Shown: positions 1 to 5,531 of the stretch, in pieces
How positions within the stretch are numbered: the first letter of the stretch is position 1
How the letters are laid out: each line of letters opens with the position of its first letter
Assembly: GCA_021850085.1 (NCBI GenBank)
Contig: JAJZRZ010000099.1
Location: 1 to 6,556, forward strand
Length of the DNA: 6,556 nt
Direction of reading: 5' to 3'
Source of the DNA: Actinomycetes bacterium
GTDB lineage: Bacteria; Actinomycetota; Coriobacteriia; Anaerosomatales; Anaerosomataceae
Notes under the pieces: model-generated
What the model was told of the DNA's origin: nothing
Seen by the model: the letters and a program-made list of their open reading frames with translations, nothing else
Databases searched by the model: none
Position numbers and translations under genes: made by a program

Positions 1-758
1 TCGACCGCCTGGGGCGTCCCGTCTGCCGCGCCAAGGTGGTCCAGTGGGATATGGATGCCATCGGGGCGGATCGTGAGCAGGTGGGCTTGCGCGGCTCGGC
101 CACTCGGGTGAAGAAGGTCGAGAGCGGCAAGAAGACCTATGCCGGCTACGAGCTCAGCGGCCACACGCTGGGCGTCGTCGGCTTGGGCAAGGTTGCACAG
201 GACCACCATCTGCCGGTGATCGTGGCAAGCGATGCCTTCGAGGTGGCGCCGAGGACCGGGGATTTCGAGGTCGATCTACGCGCCCTCGGCCTCGGCGAGT
301 ATCCCGAAGAGCTGCTGCGCCCGATCGAGCCACCGGCGAGTCTTGCCGAGACGGAACCGCCGAGCGAGCCCCGACTCCCGATGTCTGAGGTTGCGGCCGG
401 CAGGACGCAGGACGCACCCCTCCAAGGGCGCGACGATCTCGATTCGCTGCTCGCGTCGCTCGGCGGCGCGGCAGCGGAGGGTCTGATCTCGTCGGGAACC
501 GGCTTTGGCGACGAGCCCGCCGCCGAAGTCGGTTACATCTCCACCGATGTGTTTCTCGCCGAGTTCGATGGGGATGGCCTCTCCAGCGGCCTCGGCGATG
601 AGCTCACCGCGCTGACCGGAGGCGCCACGGCGCGCGTCAGACCGGTCGCAACCGTGAACAAGCTTCCCGAGGCCGGCGAGGCGCCCATGCTGCACCGCGA
701 CCAGTTGGTGGATCGCGCGCTGCTCGAGAAGATCATCGAAGGCATAGAGAACCTGTAA
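1..758 (+). CDS. Unrecognised protein, 5'-partial; EtfB-like start, acidic linker, C-terminal helix
   Basis: The reading frame is open from base 3 to the TAA at 756-758, so the true start probably lies left of the window; the GTG at 36 has no ribosome-binding site. About 252 residues are visible. The first ~40 (pattern W-D-x-D-x-IGAD-x(4)-GL-x-GS-x-T-x-V) resemble the C-terminal end of electron-transfer flavoprotein beta subunits of the FixA/EtfB type. A following stretch (GLGKVAQDHHLPVI) resembles the N-terminus of Gfo/Idh-type dehydrogenases but is far too short to be that domain. The remaining ~150 residues are rich in Glu, Asp, Pro, Ala and Gly and look like a flexible linker. The protein ends in an amphipathic helix (DRALLEKIIEGIENL). 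The stop lies 15 bases before the GTPase start, so the two are probably co-transcribed. I do not recognise the whole protein and assign no function; the EtfB resemblance is from motif memory only. Confidence 0.6.
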   Translation, partial: DRLGRPVCRAKVVQWDMDAIGADREQVGLRGSATRVKKVESGKKTYAGYELSGHTLGVVGLGKVAQDHHLPVIVASDAFEVAPRTGDFEVDLRALGLGEYPEELLRPIEPPASLAETEPPSEPRLPMSEVAAGRTQDAPLQGRDDLDSLLASLGGAAAEGLISSGTGFGDEPAAEVGYISTDVFLAEFDGDGLSSGLGDELTALTGGATARVRPVATVNKLPEAGEAPMLHRDQLVDRALLEKIIEGIENL

Positions 759-773
759 CAGGGACGGAGCGGC

Positions 774-1301
774 ATGCAGTCTGTCAAAGTAGTCGTCACG
801 GGGCCGTTCAACGCGGGCAAGACGACCTTCATAAAGGCCGTCAGCGAAATCACGGTCCTGTCCACGGAACGGCAGGTGAGCGCCACATCCGGCGAGGCGC
901 AGGGCGAGACCACCGTCGCCATGGACTTCGGGCGGATCACCATCTCAGACGATGTTGTCCTCTACCTGTTCGGCACGCCTGGCCAGGAGCGGTTCTCCTT
1001 CATGTGGGAGACGCTCTCTGAGGGGATGCTCGGCTTCGTGCTGCTCGTGGACGCCGAGGACAGCGCCTCACACGAGGACGCGAAGTCCATGATCGCCTTC
1101 TTCCGCAGCATGTCGGACGTGCCGTTCGTCGTCGCCGCGAACAAGGTGGCGCCCACCGACATGAAGACCTTGCGCCAAGTGCGCAGTGCCATAGCCCTGT
1201 CAGATGAGATCCCGCTGCTGCCCGTGGACGCGCGCGAGAAGGAGAGCGTTAAGGCGGTCCTGCTCGGGCTCCTCTACCGCATCCTCGACTCCATGGGCTG
1301 A
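774..1301 (+). CDS. Small Ras-like GTPase of the MglA/CvnD (COG2229) type
   Basis: A cytoplasmic nucleotide-binding switch of 175 residues, the usual size for a stand-alone small GTPase. G1 is GPFNAGKT (residues 10-17). The switch I threonine is in TTVAMDFG (46-53). G3 is FGTPGQERF (66-74), with Gly in place of the canonical DxxG Asp, as is normal for the MglA/CvnD group, where this position is not Asp. G4 is unusual: NKVA (123-126) replaces NKxD, removing the Asp that reads guanine. G5 would be around VDAREKES (151-158). The ATG at 774 has GGAG four bases upstream. It follows the preceding gene by 15 bases and precedes the next by 5, suggesting one transcript. Relatives act in Streptomyces conservons (CvnD) and in polarity and T4P control (MglA). 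A role in regulating the downstream pilus genes is inference. Fold assignment is confident; nucleotide specificity is not. Confidence 0.9.
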   Translation: MQSVKVVVTGPFNAGKTTFIKAVSEITVLSTERQVSATSGEAQGETTVAMDFGRITISDDVVLYLFGTPGQERFSFMWETLSEGMLGFVLLVDAEDSASHEDAKSMIAFFRSMSDVPFVVAANKVAPTDMKTLRQVRSAIALSDEIPLLPVDAREKESVKAVLLGLLYRILDSMG

Positions 1302-1306
1302 GACGC

Positions 1307-1852
1307 GTGGACGAGCGATATCACATCATCCTCGGCGCGCTTGCGTTGCCGCTGGGCGGTGTGGTCATGTATCTCATCGTCGCCGCTACCCGAAACCGCG
1401 CTCTCCGTCGGCGTGAGCCGACACCGGAGGTGGAAGCCGTGCCTACGCCCGAAACCGGGCAGCCGCTGCCCGGTTACTCGCTCGCCGACGAGCTGGACCG
1501 TCTGATCGCCACGGCGGCGGCTCCGGCGCCGCTGCTCACGCCTGCTGAGTACGAGGCGGTCCTCTCGCCCGCGCTTGTCGTGGAGCCCGAGCCGGTCTTC
1601 GAGGTGGAGCCCGAGCCGCTGTTCCCGCCGCCGTCCGTCGGCAGGGTGCTGTCAGCCCCGGCGCCTGTGACGGCGCCCGCCCCGGCGCCCGCGGCGCAGG
1701 TGCCCTGCTACACGCTCGTGGGGCCCGTGGAGCTGCACTTCACGGAGGGGCAGGGCAGGATCGGCGTGAAGCCCGGCACGCGCAGCTTCGTGGAGTTCCA
1801 GCGGCTCGCCGGCATCCTGCTGGATGATCTGCGGTCCGCGCGCGGCTGTTGA
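1307..1852 (+). CDS. Single-pass membrane protein with Pro/Glu-rich tail, function unknown
   Basis: A 181-residue protein starting at GTG 1307, five bases after the GTPase stop. There is no clear Shine-Dalgarno, so it is probably translated by coupling. Residues 7-27 form one hydrophobic helix (ILGALALPLGGVVMYLIVAA), followed by an Arg-rich stretch (R29-R36) that by the positive-inside rule keeps the C-terminal part in the cytoplasm. Residues 37-131 are low-complexity: an eight-residue repeat of VEPEPxFE type near 92-106, encoded by a 15-base exact direct repeat (1580-1594 and 1604-1618), then an Ala-Pro segment. Residues 132-178 look folded (YTLVGPVELHF, RIGVKPGTRSFVEFQRLAGILLDDL). I recognise no family. 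The position between a regulatory GTPase and pilB fits a membrane anchor or adaptor, but that is inference from neighbourhood and architecture only. Confidence 0.8.
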   Translation: MDERYHIILGALALPLGGVVMYLIVAATRNRALRRREPTPEVEAVPTPETGQPLPGYSLADELDRLIATAAAPAPLLTPAEYEAVLSPALVVEPEPVFEVEPEPLFPPPSVGRVLSAPAPVTAPAPAPAAQVPCYTLVGPVELHFTEGQGRIGVKPGTRSFVEFQRLAGILLDDLRSARGC

Positions 1853-1889
1853 CGCGCATCCTTCCTGTCGCGGGCCGCTCGATCTGTCG

Positions 1890-1895
1890 TACTAT
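1890..1895 (+). promoter_or_regulatory. Possible -10 box upstream of pilB
   Basis: TACTAT lies 58 bases upstream of the pilB GTG, in the 100-base gap after the membrane-protein gene. It resembles a housekeeping -10 element, but no good -35 sits 16-19 bases upstream, so this is weak. pilB may instead be read from further upstream. Confidence 0.2.
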
Positions 1896-1935
1896 CGTGC
1901 CGATGGGCCGTCACGCACGGTTCGCTCTCGATCCC

Positions 1936-1944
1936 GGACGGAGG
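1936..1944 (+). promoter_or_regulatory. Ribosome-binding site deciding the pilB start
   Basis: GGACGGAGG ends eight bases before the GTG at 1953. It is the only strong Shine-Dalgarno near the 5' end of this open frame, so it sets the start 129 bases downstream of the first possible start codon (ATG 1824), which would overlap the preceding gene. Confidence 0.75.
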
Positions 1945-1952
1945 TTGCCCCG

Positions 1953-3623
1953 GTGGCCGAAGCTGGTCAGCGGCTCGGTGCGCTGCTGATGCGCGCCGGG
2001 ATCATAACCGAGCGGCAACTCACCGACGCGCTCGAGGTACACAAAGCCACCGGCAGCCCGCTGGGACGCGTGCTGGTGGATCTCGGCTACGCCACCAACG
2101 GGGCGATCCTGTCGGTGATGGCCAAGCAGATCGGCATCGAGTACGTCGACTTCTCCGAGCGGCGACCCGATGCGATCGCCATCGCCGTAGTCCCGAAGGA
2201 GCTCGCCGCCAGGTACACCCTCATGCCGGTGGAGATCGTCGATGACCACCTGGTGGTGGCCATGGCGGACCCCCAGAACGTGCTCGCGCTCGACGATCTG
2301 CGCATCATCACGGGGTACGAGATACGCCCGGCCATCTCCACCAAAGACGACATCATCGCCGCGGTGGAGGAGTACTACAAGGTCGCCACCACGATGTCGG
2401 CCGACGAGCTGAGCGGTGCCGACGAGTTGGAGGGCATGTCGCTCGAGGATCTCACCGAGGTGACCGACGAGGCGCCCATCGTCAAGCTCGTGAACTACAT
2501 CATCAACAAGGCGGTCGCGGACCGGGCGAGCGACATCCACGTCGAGCCGCAGGAGAAGGACCTGCGCGTCCGCTACCGGGTGGATGGCGTGTTGCACGAG
2601 TTCATGCGCAGTCCGAAGGGCACGCAGCAGGCGATCATCTCCCGCTTCAAGATCATGGCCGACATGGACATCGCGGAGGCGCGCAAACCACAAGACGGCC
2701 ACACCGCGCTCACCATCGGCGGGCACAAGATGGATTTCCGGGTGTCCACGCTCCCCACCGTGTACGGCGAGCGTGTCGTGCTGCGCATCCTGCGCAAGGA
2801 CAACATCATGCTCCGCTTGGAGGACCTCGGCTTCCTGCCGTCGGCGCTCGAGCGCTTCGAGTCGTCGTTTCGCAAGCCGTACGGCGCGATCCTTGTCACG
2901 GGGCCGACCGGCTCGGGAAAGTCGACGTCGCTGTACGCCGCGATCAACGTGCTGAACCAGCCGAGCAAGCACATCCTCACCGCCGAGGACCCCGTGGAGT
3001 ATCGGCTGCCCGGCGTGAACCAGGTGCAGACCAACGTGAAGGCGGGCCTCACCTTCGCGCGTGCGCTGCGGTCTTTCCTGCGCTGTTCGCCCGACATCAT
3101 CCTGGTGGGAGAGATTCGCGACCAGGAGACCGCCTCCATTGCCATCGAGTCCGCGCTCACCGGCCACCTGGTGCTCTCCACGCTGCACACCAACGACGCG
3201 GCCGGCGCGATCACCCGCCTCACCGAGATGGGCGTGGAGCCTTTCTTGGTGGCGTCCTCGGTGGACTGCGTGCTCGCGCAACGCCTCGCGCGGCGCCTGT
3301 GCCCTGACTGCAAGGAGGAGTTCAGGCCGCACAAGCAGGCGCTCCTCGATGCGGGTTTTGCCGAGGACGACCTGCCCGGCAAACTCTGGCGGCCCAAAGG
3401 ATGCAAGAAGTGCGGCGGCACCGGTTACCGCGGGCGCCTCGGCGTCCACGAGGTGATGCTCGTGTCCGAAGAGATCGGCGACCTGTGCGTGAGGGAGGCC
3501 ACCGCCGAGGCGATCAAGGACATGGCGGTGCGGCAAGGAATGCTCACCTTGCGCATGGACGGGCTCGAGAAGGTCCGTCTGGGGCGCACGTCGCTTGAGG
3601 AGATCGTGCGCGTGATCGTGTAG
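1953..3623 (+). CDS. pilB: Type IV pilus extension ATPase PilB (GspE/MshE family)
   Basis: The cytoplasmic hexameric ATPase that powers pilus extension by acting on PilC. At 556 residues it is of normal family length. Residues 7-59 are an MshEN domain: two 24-residue motifs (R7-H30 and P36-Q59) with a five-residue spacer, the layout known to bind cyclic di-GMP in MshE-type ATPases. The N2 and ATPase domains follow: Walker A GPTGSGKST (317-325), Asp box AEDPVEY, Walker B region DIILVGEIRD (381-390), His box TGHLVLSTLHTND (403-415). A zinc-binding tetracysteine, CPDC (450-453) plus CKKC (484-487), marks PilB/GspE rather than the retraction ATPase PilT. The GTG start at 1953 is chosen for its Shine-Dalgarno; it places the MshEN domain at the N-terminus. 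pilC follows after 76 bases. A GspE of a type II secretion system is excluded mainly by the pilin and PilD context. Identification is very secure. Confidence 0.96.
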   Translation: MAEAGQRLGALLMRAGIITERQLTDALEVHKATGSPLGRVLVDLGYATNGAILSVMAKQIGIEYVDFSERRPDAIAIAVVPKELAARYTLMPVEIVDDHLVVAMADPQNVLALDDLRIITGYEIRPAISTKDDIIAAVEEYYKVATTMSADELSGADELEGMSLEDLTEVTDEAPIVKLVNYIINKAVADRASDIHVEPQEKDLRVRYRVDGVLHEFMRSPKGTQQAIISRFKIMADMDIAEARKPQDGHTALTIGGHKMDFRVSTLPTVYGERVVLRILRKDNIMLRLEDLGFLPSALERFESSFRKPYGAILVTGPTGSGKSTSLYAAINVLNQPSKHILTAEDPVEYRLPGVNQVQTNVKAGLTFARALRSFLRCSPDIILVGEIRDQETASIAIESALTGHLVLSTLHTNDAAGAITRLTEMGVEPFLVASSVDCVLAQRLARRLCPDCKEEFRPHKQALLDAGFAEDDLPGKLWRPKGCKKCGGTGYRGRLGVHEVMLVSEEIGDLCVREATAEAIKDMAVRQGMLTLRMDGLEKVRLGRTSLEEIVRVIV

Positions 3624-3636
3624 CTCGACGCCGGAC

Positions 3637-3664
3637 TTGCCGATAGTACGCTCTATGGTATGTT
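3637..3664 (+). promoter_or_regulatory. Candidate promoter upstream of pilC
   Basis: TTGCCG (3637-3642), a 16-base spacer and TATGTT (3659-3664) lie in the 76-base gap between pilB and pilC. The match to a sigma-70-type promoter is moderate. It could give pilC and the pilins expression independent of pilB, but the short gap also fits simple readthrough. Confidence 0.3.
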
Positions 3665-3699
3665 CGCGCTGATGTCCGCTGGCTGAGAGGGGCTCGACA

Positions 3700-4914
3700 A
3701 TGGCGACCATCACCTTCAAGTACAACGTCCGCGACAAGACCGGCAAGGTTGTCAGCGGAAAGCTTGAGGGGGAGAACAGGGAGGCCGTCGCGGCGAAGCT
3801 GCGGCAGATGGGCTACATCGTCCTCGACCTGGATGAGGATCGCCTCGCCCGGCTCAACAAGATCCAGTTCGGCACATCGGTCAAGGTCAAGGACGTCACG
3901 ATCTTCGCGCGGCAGTTCGCGACCATGATCAACGCCGGCCTCTCGCTCACCAAGTGCCTCGGCATCCTTGCGTCGCAGTCGGAGTCGAAGGAGCTGCGCG
4001 AGGTCATCAACGCGCTCGCGAAAGACGTCGAGGCCGGGCAGTCGCTGTCCGAGGCGATGATGAAGCACCCGAAGATCTTCCCGCCGATCTTCTACAACAT
4101 GGTCCGCGCCGGCGAGACCGGTGGTGTCTTGGACGAGGTCCTGCTTCGCGTGGCGGACCTGTTCGAGGCCGATGCGCAGCTCAAGGCGAGGATCAAGTCG
4201 GCGATGACGTACCCCATCTCGATGCTAGTACTTGTCCTGCTCGTGCTCGCGGCGATGATGGCGTTCGTCGTCCCCACGTTCCAGAAGATGTTCGCGGACA
4301 TGGGGGGGACGTTACCGGTACCCACCCAGATCCTAGTATCGATCTCATGGGGCGTGACCAACTGGCCGGGTCTGGTGATGGTGGTGTCCGCCGTGCTCCT
4401 CGGCGCCGCGTTCAAGTGGTGGACGAGCACGGAATCGGGCCGCTACACGTGGGACGGCGTCATGCTGCGCGCCCCGATCATCGGCCCCTTGCAGCGCAAG
4501 ACCGCGATCGCGCGGTTCACCCGGACGTTCGGGACGTTGGTGGCGGCAGGGGTGCCCATCCTCTCGGCGCTCGACATCGTCTCCGACACGGCCGGTAACG
4601 AAGTGGTCGCCCGGGCGCTCAAGAACGCTCGTGCGGCGATCAAGGAGGGCGAGACGATCGCCAAGCCGCTGGGCGAGTCACCCGTGTTCCCGTCCATGGT
4701 CGTGCAGATGGTGGCCGTGGGCGAGGAGACTGGCGCGCTCGACCAGATGCTGGAGAAGATCGCCGACTTCTATGACGAGGAGGTGCGCGTCGCCGTCGAT
4801 GCGCTCACCTCGATCATCGAGCCCGTGATGATGGCGACGCTGGGCGTCATCGTGGGTGGCATGGTCATCGCGCTGTACATGCCGATGTTCAACGTCATCA
4901 CGCTGGTGAACTGA
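3700..4914 (+). CDS. pilC: Type IV pilus inner-membrane platform protein PilC
   Basis: The polytopic inner-membrane protein that couples PilB to pilin insertion. At 404 residues it is the standard family length. An N-terminal segment (MATITFKYNVRDKTGKVVSG) typical of PilC precedes two T2SSF repeats, about residues 67-190 and 272-395. Each carries the conserved glycine/acid motif: AGETGG (137-142) and GEETGALDQML (341-351). Likely membrane helices are 171-192, 221-239 and 375-397, with a large cytoplasmic domain before the first and between the second and third. The ATG at 3700 follows GAGAGGGG (3685-3692) at a spacing of seven. Codons 176-216 hold an unusual cluster of A-ending rare codons, including the only in-frame TTA seen in the window (codon 205), and a seven-G run at 4302-4308. 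The order pilB-pilC-pilin-pilD is the classic T4P arrangement. Confidence 0.96.
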   Translation: MATITFKYNVRDKTGKVVSGKLEGENREAVAAKLRQMGYIVLDLDEDRLARLNKIQFGTSVKVKDVTIFARQFATMINAGLSLTKCLGILASQSESKELREVINALAKDVEAGQSLSEAMMKHPKIFPPIFYNMVRAGETGGVLDEVLLRVADLFEADAQLKARIKSAMTYPISMLVLVLLVLAAMMAFVVPTFQKMFADMGGTLPVPTQILVSISWGVTNWPGLVMVVSAVLLGAAFKWWTSTESGRYTWDGVMLRAPIIGPLQRKTAIARFTRTFGTLVAAGVPILSALDIVSDTAGNEVVARALKNARAAIKEGETIAKPLGESPVFPSMVVQMVAVGEETGALDQMLEKIADFYDEEVRVAVDALTSIIEPVMMATLGVIVGGMVIALYMPMFNVITLVN

Positions 4915-4935
4915 CCGGTTAGACCGAATCGCGGT

Positions 4936-4964
4936 TTGCCCATAAAGTCCATGCCCGCTATGCC
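4936..4964 (+). promoter_or_regulatory. Candidate promoter for the first pilin gene
   Basis: TTGCCC (4936-4941), a 17-base spacer and TATGCC (4959-4964) lie in the 112-base gap between pilC and the first pilin. Spacing is ideal and the hexamers are moderate matches. A dedicated promoter is expected because the major pilin must be made in great excess over PilB and PilC. Transcription would begin near 4971, giving a leader of about 55 bases. Confidence 0.4.
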
Positions 4965-5011
4965 GATACCATTGAATGAACGGGCATCAGCCCGAGTTTC
5001 CGCAAGGGAAA
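4951..5011 (+). other. Inverted repeats in the pilin 5' region
   Basis: Three small inverted repeats are visible. ATGCCCG (4951-4957) pairs with CGGGCAT (4981-4987). CGGGC (4981-4985) can instead pair with GCCCG (4990-4994) around an ATCA loop, so these two are mutually exclusive. TTTCC (4997-5001) pairs with GGAAA (5007-5011) just before the Shine-Dalgarno. If transcription starts near 4971, only the last two would be in the mRNA, where they could protect its 5' end. No known riboswitch is recognised. Confidence 0.35.
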
Positions 5012-5020
5012 GGGAGGTGA
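5011..5020 (+). promoter_or_regulatory. Near-perfect Shine-Dalgarno of the first pilin
   Basis: AGGGAGGTGA is almost a full complement of the 16S rRNA 3' end and ends six bases before ATG 5027. It is the strongest ribosome-binding site in the window and fits very high translation of a major structural subunit. Confidence 0.85.
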
Positions 5021-5026
5021 ACATCG

Positions 5027-5416
5027 ATGCGGATGTTCAAGAAGGATGAGGGTTTCACCCTCGTCGAGCTCATGGTCGTGGTTCTGATTATCGGTATCCT
5101 TGTCGCGATCGCAATCCCCGTGTTCAACGCCGCGTCCCGCAACGCCCGTCTTCGCACCTGCCAGTCGAACCAGCGCACGATCGAAGGCGCCGTCCAGCAG
5201 TGGCTCGCGGCGAGCCCCAACAACGCGTGGACCGCTCAGTCGATCAACGGATCCGACCCGCTGACCTCCGGCGGCGCGTACATCAAGGAGCGCCCGGTGT
5301 GCCCCGCGGGCACGGCTGCCAACCTTTACCACGTGAGCGCGACGGGCACTGTCACGGGTGACAATGGTTTGAACACCTGGCTTACAGACGGCTCCTTGGT
5401 CCACTCGCACTTCTAG
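5027..5416 (+). CDS. pilA: Type IV prepilin, likely major pilin (ComGC/PilA-like)
   Basis: The structural subunit of the pilus fibre: 129 residues, about 120 after processing. The class III signal is short, MRMFKKDEG, with cleavage expected after G9; mature F+1 and E+5 (E14) are both present. The hydrophobic helix F10-F33 (TLVELMVVVLIIGILVAIAI) anchors the prepilin in the membrane and forms the fibre core. A compact C-terminal domain follows, with exactly two cysteines (C45 and C92) that could form a disulphide, and the end DGSLVHSHF. The start is fixed by the strong Shine-Dalgarno at 5011-5020. Its own candidate promoter lies upstream and a strong hairpin follows the stop, so it may be transcribed as an abundant short message. 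The size and helix-region sequence resemble Gram-positive ComGC-like pilins; pilA is used for role, not for proven orthology. About 64 percent of residues match the next gene. Confidence 0.93.
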   Translation: MRMFKKDEGFTLVELMVVVLIIGILVAIAIPVFNAASRNARLRTCQSNQRTIEGAVQQWLAASPNNAWTAQSINGSDPLTSGGAYIKERPVCPAGTAANLYHVSATGTVTGDNGLNTWLTDGSLVHSHF

Positions 5417-5440
5417 ACCAGCTCTGCCCGGTCGCCCCGA

Positions 5441-5476
5441 AAAGCGGCCGGCGGGAACTCTCCCGCCGGCCGCTTT
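5441..5476 (+). terminator. Perfect hairpin after the first pilin, probable terminator or attenuator
   Basis: AAAGCGGCCGGCGGGA (5441-5456) and its exact complement (5461-5476) form a 16-bp stem with the four-base loop ACTC. The stem begins 25 bases after the pilin stop. Only three T follow or end the stem, so it is not a classic U-tract terminator, but U-poor hairpins of this strength are common ends of transcripts in high-GC bacteria. It could also act as a 3' stabiliser. Either would lower expression of the downstream pilin relative to the first. Confidence 0.7.
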
Positions 5477-5515
5477 CTCGATTCGCGCGCCCGGCGTGGC
5501 TCCCTTGAAGATGGC

Positions 5516-5524
5516 GGAGGAGGT
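5516..5524 (+). promoter_or_regulatory. Ribosome-binding site deciding the second pilin start
   Basis: GGAGGAGGT ends seven bases before ATG 5532. It overlaps codons of the longer possible frame beginning at GTG 5496 or ATG 5511, which argues against those upstream starts. Confidence 0.8.
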
Positions 5525-5531
5525 GCCGTCG

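Noticed and set aside
153..240. Gfo/Idh-type Rossmann start (GLGKVAQDHHLPVI) inside the left-edge protein
   Set aside because: Only about 28 residues resemble it, it lies mid-protein and the sequence continues into linker, so no complete nucleotide-binding domain can be present. I treat it as chance or a remnant.
1580..1618. 15-base direct repeat as a mobile-element or CRISPR signature
   Set aside because: It is two in-frame copies encoding VEPEP in a low-complexity tail, with no further copies, spacer pattern or flanking element.
1911..3746. A 611-codon open frame on the minus strand opposite pilB
   Set aside because: It is a shadow of pilB in high-GC DNA: composition is extremely rich in His, Arg, Gly, Val and Leu, no motif is seen, and the + strand carries an unmistakable PilB.
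4915..5026. Cyclic di-GMP riboswitch upstream of the first pilin
   Set aside because: Such elements are known before pilin genes in other bacteria, but the conserved GEMM core sequences are not visible in this 112-base gap.
5496..5531. Longer second pilin beginning at GTG 5496
   Set aside because: It would give a 21-residue leader and overlap the GGAGGAGGT site. Starting at ATG 5532 gives a leader the same length as the paralogue's.
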